A stretch of 23,767 nt of DNA from UBA11475 sp045593005 (GTDB taxonomy: Bacteria; Bacillota; Clostridia; Christensenellales; Borkfalkiaceae): assembly GCA_045593005.1 (NCBI GenBank), contig JAZNVV010000031.1:1-23767 (forward strand). Direction: 5' to 3'. Of this stretch, positions 6,890 through 15,696 are shown in pieces (the stretch's first letter is position 1; every line of letters starts with the position of its first letter). A program made the translations under genes and the position numbers. Below the pieces are notes generated by a model that searched no databases, had not been told where the DNA came from, and was given only the letters and a program-made list of their open reading frames with translations.

Positions 6890-6934
6890 AAAATCGCAAA
6901 TTTTTAAGAAAATTTAAAAAACTGCGATTTTTTT
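6888..6934 (+). terminator. Terminator after the rluA-like gene
   Basis: Outer 11-bp stem AAAAAATCGCA (6888-6898) / TGCGATTTTTT (6923-6933) with a 24-nt AT-rich loop that can pair further (AAATTT repeats), ending in a T run. Confidence 0.8.
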
Positions 6935-6980
6935 ATTATCAAAATATTGCATATTTTATAAAATAATATTAAAATTAAAA

Positions 6981-6986
6981 TATAAT
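6981..6986 (+). promoter_or_regulatory. Probable -10 box for nadE
   Basis: TATAAT at 6981-6986, 22 nt before the start codon and after the preceding terminator. No convincing -35 lies at normal spacing in the AT-rich DNA upstream, so this is only a candidate. Confidence 0.35.
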
Positions 6987-7008
6987 AACAATAGGAAAAG
7001 GTGAATTT

Positions 7009-8910
7009 ATGAACCACGGCTTTATAAAAGTTGGAGCTTTCACAAAAAAAATAAAAGTGGGCGACGTTGATTTTAACAAAAATCAAATTATTGACGCAGT
7101 TAAGCAAGCTGAAGATTTAGGAGTTAAACTTTTAGTTTTCCCAGAATTATCTTTAACTGGATATACAGCAGGCGATTTGTTTGGTTTAAATTTACTTGCT
7201 GATAAATGCGTTTTGGCGAGTGAATATATAGTTGATTGCACGAAAAATTTAGACGTTGCTTTCGTTTACGGAATGCCTTATTTATTAAATGGTCGTTTGT
7301 ATGACGTAGCTGTCGTTGTTTGTCGGGGGGAGGTTTTAGGTATTGTCCCAAAAACAAATTTGTGTAATTATAACGAATTGTATGAAAATAGGTGGTTTTC
7401 AACGCCATCAGGCGTAAATGAAGAAGTTAAATTAGGTCGTTTTAATACTATTTTTGGTACAAAATTAATTTTTGAGTGTCATTTGGTAAATAATTTTACT
7501 TTTGCATGTGAATTTGGCTCTGATTTAACGGCAATAAATTCTCCTTCTATTGAACACTCGTTAAATGGCGCTCATATTATTGCATGCTTGTCTTGTATGA
7601 CGGAAATTGTTGGCAAGTCTGAATATATTCGTCAAACAATTTCATCACATTCATCTAAAATTATTGCTGGATACGTCTATTCAGAGTCTGGTGATGGAGA
7701 GTCTACTTCCGACGCTGTATTTTCAGGGCAAAATATTGTTTGTGAAAATGGTAAATTATTAGCTGAAAGCAAACTTTTTAATAATGATTTAGTGGTGTCT
7801 GAAATCGACGTCGATTATATTTTGCACGAAAGAGTAAAGCGTATTAAGTGTGAAAACCTTTCTTCTTATAAAAAAATAAAATTTGATCTTTCAATTTCTG
7901 AAACAAAGCTAACAAGAAAATACTCTAAAACTCCGTTTGTTTCGGATATTGCATCAGAAAGAAATCAAAGAGCTGAACTTATTCTTACTATGCAAGCAAA
8001 CGGCTTAAAGGCGAGAATAGAGCATACTTATGCTAAAACTGTTGTCATAGGTTTGTCTGGTGGGCTTGATTCTACGTTGGCGCTTTTGGTCGCTTATAGG
8101 GCAATAAATATGTTAGGTCGTAATCCAAAAGAAATTATAGGTGTTACAATGCCGTGCTTTGGTACAACTTCGCGCACGCTGACAAACACTATAATGCTTG
8201 CTAAAACGCTAGGAATTACGCTTAAAAAGATAGATATTTCAAAGGCTGTTACTAGGCATTTAAAAGATATTAAACATGACCTTAATACTTACGACGTAAC
8301 TTTTGAAAACGCTCAAGCAAGAGAGCGTACGCAGGTTATAATGGATATTTCAAATATGACAAATGGGTTTGTTGTCGGGACGGGTGATTTAAGTGAATTA
8401 GCTTTAGGCTGGGCAACTTATAACGGCGATCATATGTCAATGTACGGCGTAAATGCATCTATTCCAAAAACGCTTGTAAGACATTTGGTGCATTACGTAG
8501 CGTTAAATTCAAAACCTAAACTAAAAGCAATTTTATTTGATATTTTAGATACGCCTGTTAGTCCAGAACTTTTACCGGCTGTTGACGATCAAATAGCGCA
8601 AAAAACTGAAGAAATTGTTGGTCCTTACGTGTTGCATGATTTTTATTTACATGCGTTTGTTAGATTAGGATTTTCACCAAAGAAGATTTTTAGAATTGCA
8701 AAATACGTATTTGAAAACGACTTTGACGACGAAACGTTATTAAAATGGTTAAAAACTTTCATTAAAAGGTTTTTCACACAGCAATTTAAGCGTTCCTGTG
8801 TGCCTGATGGTGTAAAGGTAGGTACGGTTGCCTTATCCCCTCGTGGCGACTGGAAAATGCCAAGTGATGCACATTTTAAATTATGGATTGATGAATTAAA
8901 TGAAATATAA
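7009..8910 (+). CDS. nadE: Glutamine-dependent NAD+ synthetase
   Basis: Last step of NAD synthesis: amidation of deamido-NAD with ammonia channelled from glutamine, using ATP (EC 6.3.5.1). 633 aa, the two-domain long form like Mycobacterium tuberculosis NadE. The N-terminal nitrilase-type glutaminase (about 5-290) has the expected triad: Glu46 (FPELSLTGY), Lys115 (VPKTNL), Cys167 (FACEFGSDL). The C-terminal ATP-pyrophosphatase domain has SGGLDS at 350-355, then VTFENAQARERT, GTGDLSELALGWATYNGDHMS and NASIPKTLVRHLV. The near-C-terminal FKRSCVPDGVKV ... LSPRGDW matches the mycobacterial type. AGGAAAAGGTG upstream fixes the ATG. It lies 2 nt before a flavin dehydrogenase gene and probably shares its mRNA. 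Confidence 0.96.
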   Translation: MNHGFIKVGAFTKKIKVGDVDFNKNQIIDAVKQAEDLGVKLLVFPELSLTGYTAGDLFGLNLLADKCVLASEYIVDCTKNLDVAFVYGMPYLLNGRLYDVAVVVCRGEVLGIVPKTNLCNYNELYENRWFSTPSGVNEEVKLGRFNTIFGTKLIFECHLVNNFTFACEFGSDLTAINSPSIEHSLNGAHIIACLSCMTEIVGKSEYIRQTISSHSSKIIAGYVYSESGDGESTSDAVFSGQNIVCENGKLLAESKLFNNDLVVSEIDVDYILHERVKRIKCENLSSYKKIKFDLSISETKLTRKYSKTPFVSDIASERNQRAELILTMQANGLKARIEHTYAKTVVIGLSGGLDSTLALLVAYRAINMLGRNPKEIIGVTMPCFGTTSRTLTNTIMLAKTLGITLKKIDISKAVTRHLKDIKHDLNTYDVTFENAQARERTQVIMDISNMTNGFVVGTGDLSELALGWATYNGDHMSMYGVNASIPKTLVRHLVHYVALNSKPKLKAILFDILDTPVSPELLPAVDDQIAQKTEEIVGPYVLHDFYLHAFVRLGFSPKKIFRIAKYVFENDFDDETLLKWLKTFIKRFFTQQFKRSCVPDGVKVGTVALSPRGDWKMPSDAHFKLWIDELNEI

Positions 8911-8912
8911 TT

Positions 8913-10445
8913 ATGGTAATAAATAACGTAAGATTAAATATAGGTGAATCTAACGACGTGCTTAAAACAAGGTGTTGTAAGCAAGCAAAGATTCCTGAAA
9001 ATAAAATTAAATATTTCAAAATATTAAAAAAATCATTAGATGCAAGAAAGAAAAACGATATTCATTACGTTTGCTCTGTGGAAATTTCGGATAAAATACT
9101 TGATAAAAGCAGTATAATCTCTCAACCTGTTAATAAACCAAAGGGTAATACCGTAATTATAGGTAGTGGGCCTGCAGGTTTGTTTTCAGCACTTATTTTA
9201 GCAAGGGCAGGATTTAATCCTATCGTAATTGAACGTGGTGGTAACGTTGACGAGAGAAAGGCTTGTATTGAAGATTTTATTAAAACAAAAAAACTAAACG
9301 TTGAGTGTAACGTTCAGTTTGGCGAAGGTGGTGCCGGCACTTTTTCTGATGGAAAACTTAATACGGGCGTTAAATCTGAAAATAAAGATTTTGTATTAAA
9401 TGAATTTTATTCGCACGGGGCTAATGAGGAAATTTTATATTCTAATAAACCACATATAGGAAGCGACGTTTTGCCACTTGTTGTTAAAAATATTCGTGAA
9501 GAAATAATTTCACTTGGTGGTAAGTTTATTTTTAATGCTTGTTTTAACGACCTTGAAATCAAAAACGAAACCGTTTTAAGTATAAATTACCTTAAAAACG
9601 GAATAAATAATACAATTTGTGTAGAAAATTTAATTATAGCGATAGGGCATTCTTCAAGAGATACTTATAAAATGTTGTATTCTAAAGGTATTTCTATGGA
9701 GAAAAAGGATACGGCAATAGGGTTTAGAATTGAGCATTTACAATCGGATATAAATAAGGCGCAGTATGGCGAAAATTACGATAAAAGATTGCCGACTGCT
9801 GATTATAGATTAACTAGCAACGTGTCTACACGTGGAGTTTTTACATTTTGTATGTGTCCAGGTGGATACGTTATGCCTGCAACGAGTGTTGAAAATGCTG
9901 TTGTTACAAATGGAATGAGCCTATCTAAACGTGATGGGGTAAATTCAAATAGCGCATTAGTTGTTCAAGTTAAAAAAGAAGATTACCCAGGCGACGTCCT
10001 TTCGGGTATTGAATTTATTGAAAATTTAGAGAAAAAAGCATACGACATAGGTGGTGGCGATTATGTTGCGCCTTGCCAATTAGTAGGTGATTTTTTATCG
10101 GGGAAGGACAGTTCTTCATTTAAAAAGGTCAAGCCAACGTATCCGTTAGGTGTTAAATTTGCTAGACTTGATACTTTTTTACCAAATTATTTAATTGAAC
10201 CGTTAAAAAAAGCAATTATAGATATGAATAGTCGCTTAAATGGCTTTTGCGATAACGACGCTATTTTAACGGCAGTAGAAACAAGGACTTCTTCACCTAT
10301 TAGAATTTTAAGGGGGGAGAATTTGTCTTCAATTAACGCAAATAACCTTTATCCTATAGGAGAGGTCGGCTATGCAGGTGGTATTATGAGTTCTGCTTTA
10401 GATGGCGTAAAAGTTGCAAATCAAATTATTAATAAGTATAATTAA
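8913..10445 (+). CDS. FAD-dependent dehydrogenase of the COG2509 family
   Basis: 510-aa NAD(P)/FAD-dependent oxidoreductase of an uncharacterised family common in Clostridia. The N-terminal part (about 1-60; LDARKKNDIHYVCSVEI) is the small domain typical of the family. A Rossmann FAD site TVIIGSGPAGLFSALILARAG (about 80-100) is followed by VIERGGNVDERK and QFGEGGAGTFSDGKLNTGV. Near the C-terminus, NLYPIGEVGYAGGIMSSALDGV is the second flavin-binding motif. CMCPGGYVMPATSVENAVVTNGMS is also family-typical. The reaction is unknown. It starts 2 nt after the nadE stop with no ribosome binding site, so expression probably depends on reinitiation by ribosomes finishing nadE. The pairing with NAD synthesis is suggestive but not proof of a link. 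Confidence 0.88.
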   Translation: MVINNVRLNIGESNDVLKTRCCKQAKIPENKIKYFKILKKSLDARKKNDIHYVCSVEISDKILDKSSIISQPVNKPKGNTVIIGSGPAGLFSALILARAGFNPIVIERGGNVDERKACIEDFIKTKKLNVECNVQFGEGGAGTFSDGKLNTGVKSENKDFVLNEFYSHGANEEILYSNKPHIGSDVLPLVVKNIREEIISLGGKFIFNACFNDLEIKNETVLSINYLKNGINNTICVENLIIAIGHSSRDTYKMLYSKGISMEKKDTAIGFRIEHLQSDINKAQYGENYDKRLPTADYRLTSNVSTRGVFTFCMCPGGYVMPATSVENAVVTNGMSLSKRDGVNSNSALVVQVKKEDYPGDVLSGIEFIENLEKKAYDIGGGDYVAPCQLVGDFLSGKDSSSFKKVKPTYPLGVKFARLDTFLPNYLIEPLKKAIIDMNSRLNGFCDNDAILTAVETRTSSPIRILRGENLSSINANNLYPIGEVGYAGGIMSSALDGVKVANQIINKYN

Positions 10446-10462
10446 TATCTAATGATATTTAA

Positions 10463-10492
10463 TATAATTATGTTAGACATAATTACATAATT
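10463..10492 (+). promoter_or_regulatory. Promoter -10 and operator-like repeats before the SDR gene
   Basis: TATAAT at 10463-10468 is overlapped by a perfect 9-bp inverted repeat, TAATTATGT-TAG-ACATAATTA (10465-10485). Its right arm continues as a tandem direct repeat, ACATAATT twice (10477-10492). The expected transcription start (about 10475) lies in the dyad centre. The -35 region is weak. The layout fits a repressor site, but no regulator gene is adjacent. Confidence 0.5.
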
Positions 10493-10503
10493 AGAGGTGT
10501 GAA

Positions 10504-11274
10504 ATGAAAAAAATAGCAATAATTACAGGTGCATCAAGTGGAATAGGTAAAGAATTTGCATTAAAACTAAATACTTATGATAAATTTGACGAGGTTTGGG
10601 TTATTGCTAGAAATTTAGATAAACTAAACGAGTTAAAAGGCCAAATCCCTTTTCCTATAAAGCCTATTTCGCTTGATTTATCCAAAGAAGAAAGCATTGA
10701 GCAATTTACACAAATGCTTAAAGAAGAAAATCCATGTATTTCGCTTTTGATTAATTGTAGTGGATATGGTAAATTCCAAAAATCAACTGAATATTCTTTA
10801 GATATTAATATGAATATGGTTGATTTAAACTGTAAAGCATTAATGGGTTTATGCTTAACATCCATTCCTTATATGATAAAAGGCTCAAAAATAATTAATA
10901 TTGCATCTGTTGCAGCATATCAACCGATACCGTATTTAAACGTTTACGCTGCAACTAAAGCGTTTGTTATGTATTTTTCAAGAGCATTAAATTCGGAGCT
11001 AAAGCCTGATGGAATTTCCGTTATGGCAGTTTGTCCATTTTGGACAAAAACGGCTTTTTTTGATAGAGCTGTATTAGACGGTGAGCCCGTCGTAAAAAAG
11101 TACGTTGCTATGTACGATCCTAAAGACGTTGTTAAGCGTGCGTATAAAGATTTAAAAAGGGGCAAAGACGTTTCAATATATGGTTTTAAGGCAAAGGCTC
11201 AAACTTTACTTGTAAAACTTTTACCTCACTCACTTGTAATGAAAATCTGGAAAAAACAACAAAAACTCAAATAA
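10504..11274 (+). CDS. Short-chain dehydrogenase/reductase (SDR)
   Basis: 256-aa classical SDR, a cytoplasmic NAD(P)(H)-dependent oxidoreductase of unknown substrate, resembling the DltE/YqjQ-like group. It has the cofactor motif TGASSGIG (8-15), an NNAG-equivalent INCSGYGKF, and the catalytic set Ser in IASVAAYQ and YAATK (Tyr and Lys) around 149-153. PFWTKTAFFDRA follows, as in this subgroup. The C-terminal about 40 residues are basic and amphipathic (AKAQTLLVKLLPHSLVMKIWKKQQK), which may bind membrane. The start is fixed by GAGGTG 6 nt upstream. It is a single-gene unit with its own promoter/operator and terminator. Only the fold and cofactor class are claimed. Confidence 0.88.
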   Translation: MKKIAIITGASSGIGKEFALKLNTYDKFDEVWVIARNLDKLNELKGQIPFPIKPISLDLSKEESIEQFTQMLKEENPCISLLINCSGYGKFQKSTEYSLDINMNMVDLNCKALMGLCLTSIPYMIKGSKIINIASVAAYQPIPYLNVYAATKAFVMYFSRALNSELKPDGISVMAVCPFWTKTAFFDRAVLDGEPVVKKYVAMYDPKDVVKRAYKDLKRGKDVSIYGFKAKAQTLLVKLLPHSLVMKIWKKQQKLK

Positions 11275-11277
11275 ATT

Positions 11278-11308
11278 AAAAAGAGGACGTTAAAACGTTC
11301 TCTTTTTT
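11278..11308 (+). terminator. Terminator of the SDR gene
   Basis: 13-bp stem AAAAAGAGGACGT (11278-11290) / ACGTTCTCTTTTT (11295-11307) with one G-T pair and a 4-nt loop TAAA, then T. Confidence 0.88.
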
Positions 11309-11339
11309 AAATTTATATAAATTTAAATTAGGTCTTTAA

Positions 11340-11368
11340 TTGAAAAAAATTATATATTATGATATAAT
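11340..11368 (+). promoter_or_regulatory. Promoter of pcrA, predicting a leaderless mRNA
   Basis: TTGAAA (11340-11345), exactly 17 nt spacer, TATAAT (11363-11368) with extended -10 TGA at 11360-11362. The start point should fall at about 11375-11376, which is the pcrA ATG itself. Confidence 0.82.
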
Positions 11369-11375
11369 TTTAATT

Positions 11376-13625
11376 ATGAACGCAAAAGTTGAAAATATTT
11401 TATTAAAATTAAATGAAACACAGTTAAAACCTGTTATGGATACCGAAGGGCACGTTCTTGTAATAGCTGGTGCTGGAAGTGGAAAAACACGTGTTTTAAC
11501 AAGCAGAATAGCTTATCTTGTTTTAGAAAAATCTATTAAACCGAGTGAGATTTTAGCAATTACGTTTACTAACAAGGCAGCGTCTGAAATGAAAGAGCGT
11601 CTATCTAATTATATTGACGACGTTGAATATATGTGGTGTTCTACAATTCACAGTATGTGTGTTAGAATTCTTCGCAACACTATCGACAGGCTTGGCTATA
11701 CTAAAGATTTTACTATTTATGATGATTCTGATAAAGAAAAAGTTATCAAACGCATTTGTCAATCAATGGGGTTAGAGGCCGACAAATACGTAAAAGCATC
11801 AAAAAATTATATTTCTGAAGCAAAAAATAGATATCAAACGCCAAAAGATTTTTTAGACGAACACGAGCATCTTCCAAACATTAAGATTTTTTATGAAATT
11901 ATGACGCAGTACGAACAAACGTTATTTCGTTCTAATTCGCTTGATTTTGATGATTTACTTGTTAAAGTCGTTAAAATTTTTCTTGATTTTCCTGAAGTTT
12001 CCGAATATTATGCGCGTAAATTTAAGTATATTCACGTTGATGAATTTCAGGATACTAACCGTGTACAATTTTTAATAGTTAAAATTTTAGCAAGTTATCA
12101 TAAAAATTTATTCGTCGTTGGTGATGACGACCAAAGTATTTATGGCTGGCGTGGTGCTGATATTGATAATATTTTAGATTTTGATAAGATTTTCAAAGGG
12201 ACTAAAGTATATAAACTTGAACGTAATTACCGTTCTACGAAAAAGATATTAAACCTTGCGAATAAAATTATTGAAAAGAACGAAAGCCGTCGCAAAAAAG
12301 TTTTATGGACTGATAATGCCGACGGAAACGATATAGTTTATTACGACGCTATTGACGAAAGGTCGGAGGCTGGCTACGTTGCCTTACAAATTAAAACGTT
12401 AATGGCAAAGTATAATTACGATTACCGTGATTTTGCTGTTTTAATGAGATTGAACGCCTTATCACGTGGTTTTGAACAAGAATTTTTAAAATACGGTTTA
12501 CCGTACAAGGTTTTTGGAGGTTTTAAGTTCTTTGAACGTAAAGAAGTTAAAGACGTTTTAGGATATTTAAAACTTGTAAATAATCCACGTGATGATGAAT
12601 CTTTTTTACGTGTTATCAACTGTCCAAAGCGTGGCATAGGGGAAAAGACTATAAACGCACTTTTGGCGTATAGCGCACAAACTGGTTATTCATTGTTTGA
12701 TTCACTTGCTAAAATTGAGTTTATTGAAGATATAAATTCGGGCGCAAAATCTAAACTTATTGCTTTTAGAACGCTTATGTATTCGCTTGGCGAAAAAGTG
12801 TCAGAAATGCCTTTTGATGATTTTATTAAAGTAGTTATTGATGATACTAACATTAAAAGTATGTACGTCGAAGATACTGAAGATAATCAAAACCGATTGA
12901 TGAATATTGACGAATTTGTTAACGCATCAATAGAATTTAAAAAGGATAATATTGATGCCACTTTATCCGATTATATCAATTCAATTACGTTAAGTAGTGA
13001 TTCTGATGATATTAATTCAAATAACGCAGTCGCTCTTGCGACAATTCACTCGGTAAAAGGGCTTGAATTTAAGTGCGTATTTATTTGTGGGTTAGAAGAA
13101 GGCATTTTTCCTATTTCACGTTCTATCGACGACGGCTCGGAGGAAGAAGAACGTCGACTTATGTACGTTTCAATTACTAGGGCAGAAAAAGAATTATTTT
13201 TAACTAAAGCAAATTCAAGATATTTACACGGTGAAAGAAAAATTTTATCGCCATCAAGATATTTGAAAGATTGTGGTGTAATAAAAGAAAAACCACAACG
13301 CCAAAACGATTATTATTTAGATAAAAAGAACGATTATATTCCGTTTGGCGACGACACTCCTGCAAGTTCCGGGCTTGGTGGATATTCGTCAAATTTTGCA
13401 AAGTCGCATCTTGAAAAGAATATGCGAGACCTTGAAAAACAAAAAAATATAGATTATTCAAAGTATAAGCAGGGCGTTAAGGTTAAACACGTCAAGTTTG
13501 GCATAGGGACTATTAGGTCAGTTTTTGGTAGTGGGCCTTCTATGATTGCCGAAGTTGTTTTCCCTGATTTTGGCTTAAAAAAATTAGCAGTTAAATTTAC
13601 GCCTATGGAGATTTATAATGGATAG
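11376..13625 (+). CDS. pcrA: ATP-dependent DNA helicase PcrA/UvrD
   Basis: Superfamily 1A 3'-5' helicase for nucleotide excision repair, rolling-circle replication and clearing RecA from DNA. 749 aa from ATG 11376. I chose this start because MNAKVENILLKLNETQLKPV aligns with normal PcrA/UvrD N-termini. The in-frame TTG at 11340 is the -35 box of the promoter. Motifs in order: Q motif LNETQ, Walker A AGAGSGKT (31-38), Ia TFTNKAASEMKER, II DEFQDTN, III GDDDQSIYGWRGAD, IV LERNYRST, V IHSVKGLEFKCVF, VI RRLMYVSITRAEKELF. The C-terminal tail (YKQGVKVKHVKFGIGTIRSVFG...) is the RNA-polymerase-binding Tudor-like domain of PcrA. Its last 8 nt overlap ligA, the usual Firmicute pairing. Confidence 0.97.
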   Translation: MNAKVENILLKLNETQLKPVMDTEGHVLVIAGAGSGKTRVLTSRIAYLVLEKSIKPSEILAITFTNKAASEMKERLSNYIDDVEYMWCSTIHSMCVRILRNTIDRLGYTKDFTIYDDSDKEKVIKRICQSMGLEADKYVKASKNYISEAKNRYQTPKDFLDEHEHLPNIKIFYEIMTQYEQTLFRSNSLDFDDLLVKVVKIFLDFPEVSEYYARKFKYIHVDEFQDTNRVQFLIVKILASYHKNLFVVGDDDQSIYGWRGADIDNILDFDKIFKGTKVYKLERNYRSTKKILNLANKIIEKNESRRKKVLWTDNADGNDIVYYDAIDERSEAGYVALQIKTLMAKYNYDYRDFAVLMRLNALSRGFEQEFLKYGLPYKVFGGFKFFERKEVKDVLGYLKLVNNPRDDESFLRVINCPKRGIGEKTINALLAYSAQTGYSLFDSLAKIEFIEDINSGAKSKLIAFRTLMYSLGEKVSEMPFDDFIKVVIDDTNIKSMYVEDTEDNQNRLMNIDEFVNASIEFKKDNIDATLSDYINSITLSSDSDDINSNNAVALATIHSVKGLEFKCVFICGLEEGIFPISRSIDDGSEEEERRLMYVSITRAEKELFLTKANSRYLHGERKILSPSRYLKDCGVIKEKPQRQNDYYLDKKNDYIPFGDDTPASSGLGGYSSNFAKSHLEKNMRDLEKQKNIDYSKYKQGVKVKHVKFGIGTIRSVFGSGPSMIAEVVFPDFGLKKLAVKFTPMEIYNG

Positions 13626-15558
13626 AATGCGTGAACTTGTTGACTTATTAAACAAGTATGGGTATGAATATTATAATTTAGATAATCCTACCGTTTCCGA
13701 CGGGGAATACGACGCTTTATATGATGAGTTAAAGCGTTTAGAACGTGAAAGCGGCACAGTTTATCCTGATTCTCCAACAAAACGTGTTGGAGGAGAGCCT
13801 ATTAGCGAATTTTTAAAACATAAACATATTCAAAGACTTTACAGTTTGGATAAGGGAACGTCTTTTGATGAATTAACTGCGTTTGAAAATCGTATTAAAA
13901 AAATAACCGATAAAAAAATAGAATATACCGTTGAATATAAGTTTGACGGCTTGACAATATGCTTAACTTATGAAAATGGCTATTTTGTAAGGGCAACAAC
14001 ACGTGGTAACGGTGTTGAAGGGGAGGACGTTACTGCACAAGCGTTGACCATTAAAAGTTTTCCACTTGCTATCGATTATAAAGGCACGCTTGAAGTACAG
14101 GGTGAGGCAATAATTCGTTTATCCGTTTTAGAAAAATACAACCAAACAGCTAAAGAGCCTCTTAAAAATGCACGTAATGCCGTTGCTGGCGCAATTAGAA
14201 ATTTAGACCCTAAAATTACAGAAATGCGCAAACCTGAAATTATGTTTTATAACGTTAATTATATGTCAACGGGTAATTTGGCATCACAATCAGAACACGT
14301 TGAATTTTTGAAAAAAAATAAGTTTAACGTCCATCCGTTTTTTGTTAAATGTGCTAATATTAATGAGGTTATGTCAGTAATAAACGATATAAATATTACA
14401 AGAAAAAATCTTGATATTTTAACTGACGGGGCAGTAATTAAAGTTGATAACGTTGCGCTTCGTGATGAACTTGGTTTTACGGATAAATTTCCACGCTGGG
14501 CAATCGCTTATAAGTTCCCTGCAGAAGAAGTTACGACAATATTAAAGGACGTAAAGTGGCAAGTCGGGAGAACTGGTAAATTAACGCCTCTTGCAATTTT
14601 AGATCCAGTTGATCTTGGTGGTGTAAGAGTTCAAAAAGCTACGCTTAACAATTATGGCGATATTATAAGAAAAAAGGTAAAAATAAATTCACGCGTGCTT
14701 ATTAGAAGAAGTAACGACGTTATTCCTGAAATTTTAGGTGTTACTGAAACTTTTGACGACAGTTTAGACGTAGTTAAACCAACAATTTGTCCATATTGTG
14801 GAAGTAAAATTATTGAAGTAGGTGCAAATATCGTATGTCCAAATAATGATTGTCGACCAAGAGTTATTGCAAAACTTACTAATTTTGCATCTAAAAACGG
14901 TATGGATATAGACGGTTTTTCGGAAATGACAGCGTCGCAATTATTTGACTATTTAAACGTTAAAAATTTCTCTGATTTATATAAATTAACAAAAGAGCAA
15001 CTTTTAACGTTAGAAGGCTTTAAGGAACAAAAAACCAACAATTTATTAAAAGCAATAACTAAATCAAAAACAGTAGATTTTTCCAAATTTATTTACGCAT
15101 TAGGAATTGATAATATAGGCAAAAAAACAGCTAACGATTTAGCTGAAAAATTTGTTTCTATCGACAATTTATTTAATGCCACTTATGAAGATTTAATTGC
15201 TATTGATGATTTTGGCGAAATTATGGCAAAAGGCGTAGTTGAATATTTTGCAAATCAAGAAAATATTGCTGAAATTAACGAGCTATTATCTTGTGGAATA
15301 AATATTGTTTTTGAAACAGTATCTGGCGAAGGTGTGTTTAACGGGGAAAAAGTTGTTTTAACCGGTACGCTTACAATTAAAAGAGATGAGGCAAGTAAAC
15401 TTATTAAAGAAAACGGTGGAGAGGTTGTTTCATCTGTTTCAAAAAATACTACTATCGTTTTAGCAGGTGAAAATGCTGGTAGCAAACTTGATAAAGCAAG
15501 GGCGCTTGGCATTAGAATTATTGATGAAACCGAATTTATGGCGTTATTAAATAAATAA
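13618..15558 (+). CDS. ligA: NAD+-dependent DNA ligase LigA
   Basis: Seals nicks in replication and repair using NAD+ as the adenylate donor. 646 aa, slightly shorter than the usual about 670. Domain Ia is at the N-terminus (YYNLDNPTVSDGEYDALYDEL). The adenylation motif KFDG has active-site Lys108; most LigA read K(I/V/L)DG. TRGNGVEGEDVT, ARNAVAGAIR, GAVIKVD and WAIAYKFPAE follow, then the OB domain (GRTGKLTPLA). A Cys4 zinc finger uses Cys391, 394, 407 and 412. Helix-hairpin-helix repeats follow, and a C-terminal BRCT domain (about 568-646: KVVLTGTL ... GSKLDKARALGI). The ATG overlaps the pcrA end by 8 nt, with GGAG upstream inside pcrA, so the two are coupled. No clear terminator follows. 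Confidence 0.97.
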   Translation: MDRMRELVDLLNKYGYEYYNLDNPTVSDGEYDALYDELKRLERESGTVYPDSPTKRVGGEPISEFLKHKHIQRLYSLDKGTSFDELTAFENRIKKITDKKIEYTVEYKFDGLTICLTYENGYFVRATTRGNGVEGEDVTAQALTIKSFPLAIDYKGTLEVQGEAIIRLSVLEKYNQTAKEPLKNARNAVAGAIRNLDPKITEMRKPEIMFYNVNYMSTGNLASQSEHVEFLKKNKFNVHPFFVKCANINEVMSVINDINITRKNLDILTDGAVIKVDNVALRDELGFTDKFPRWAIAYKFPAEEVTTILKDVKWQVGRTGKLTPLAILDPVDLGGVRVQKATLNNYGDIIRKKVKINSRVLIRRSNDVIPEILGVTETFDDSLDVVKPTICPYCGSKIIEVGANIVCPNNDCRPRVIAKLTNFASKNGMDIDGFSEMTASQLFDYLNVKNFSDLYKLTKEQLLTLEGFKEQKTNNLLKAITKSKTVDFSKFIYALGIDNIGKKTANDLAEKFVSIDNLFNATYEDLIAIDDFGEIMAKGVVEYFANQENIAEINELLSCGINIVFETVSGEGVFNGEKVVLTGTLTIKRDEASKLIKENGGEVVSSVSKNTTIVLAGENAGSKLDKARALGIRIIDETEFMALLNK

Positions 15559-15656
15559 TTTTACTTAAATGTTAAAATATCTTGACATAATTTTGTAAAA
15601 TTCAAGTAGGATTTGCTTTTATTTTTTATTATTTAATATTTATAGTAAATAAATTT

Positions 15657-15665
15657 TGGTATAAT
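15657..15665 (+). promoter_or_regulatory. Extended -10 promoter of the capA-like gene
   Basis: TGG-TATAAT (15657-15665) stands 31 nt before the ATG, and AAGGAG lies between. The -35 region is poor, as tolerated by extended -10 promoters. A TTGACA at 15582-15587 upstream has no good -10 at proper spacing. Confidence 0.6.
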
Positions 15666-15696
15666 TTAAGTAGTAAAAATAAAAAGGAGATTTCAA

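Noticed and set aside
8906..8911. TATAAT just before the COG2509 dehydrogenase as a leaderless promoter
   Set aside because: It ends one base before the ATG, so transcription would start inside the gene. It arises from the nadE stop codon context.
11340..11375. Longer pcrA starting at TTG 11340 (12 extra residues)
   Set aside because: The TTG is the -35 box of a near-consensus promoter, the extra residues are not seen in PcrA proteins, and normal homology starts at the ATG 11376.
15582..15610. Perfect TTGACA as a promoter for the capA-like gene
   Set aside because: At 17 nt spacing the -10 would be AGTAGG. The nearest alternative (TAGGAT) needs a 19-nt spacer. The extended -10 at 15657 fits better.
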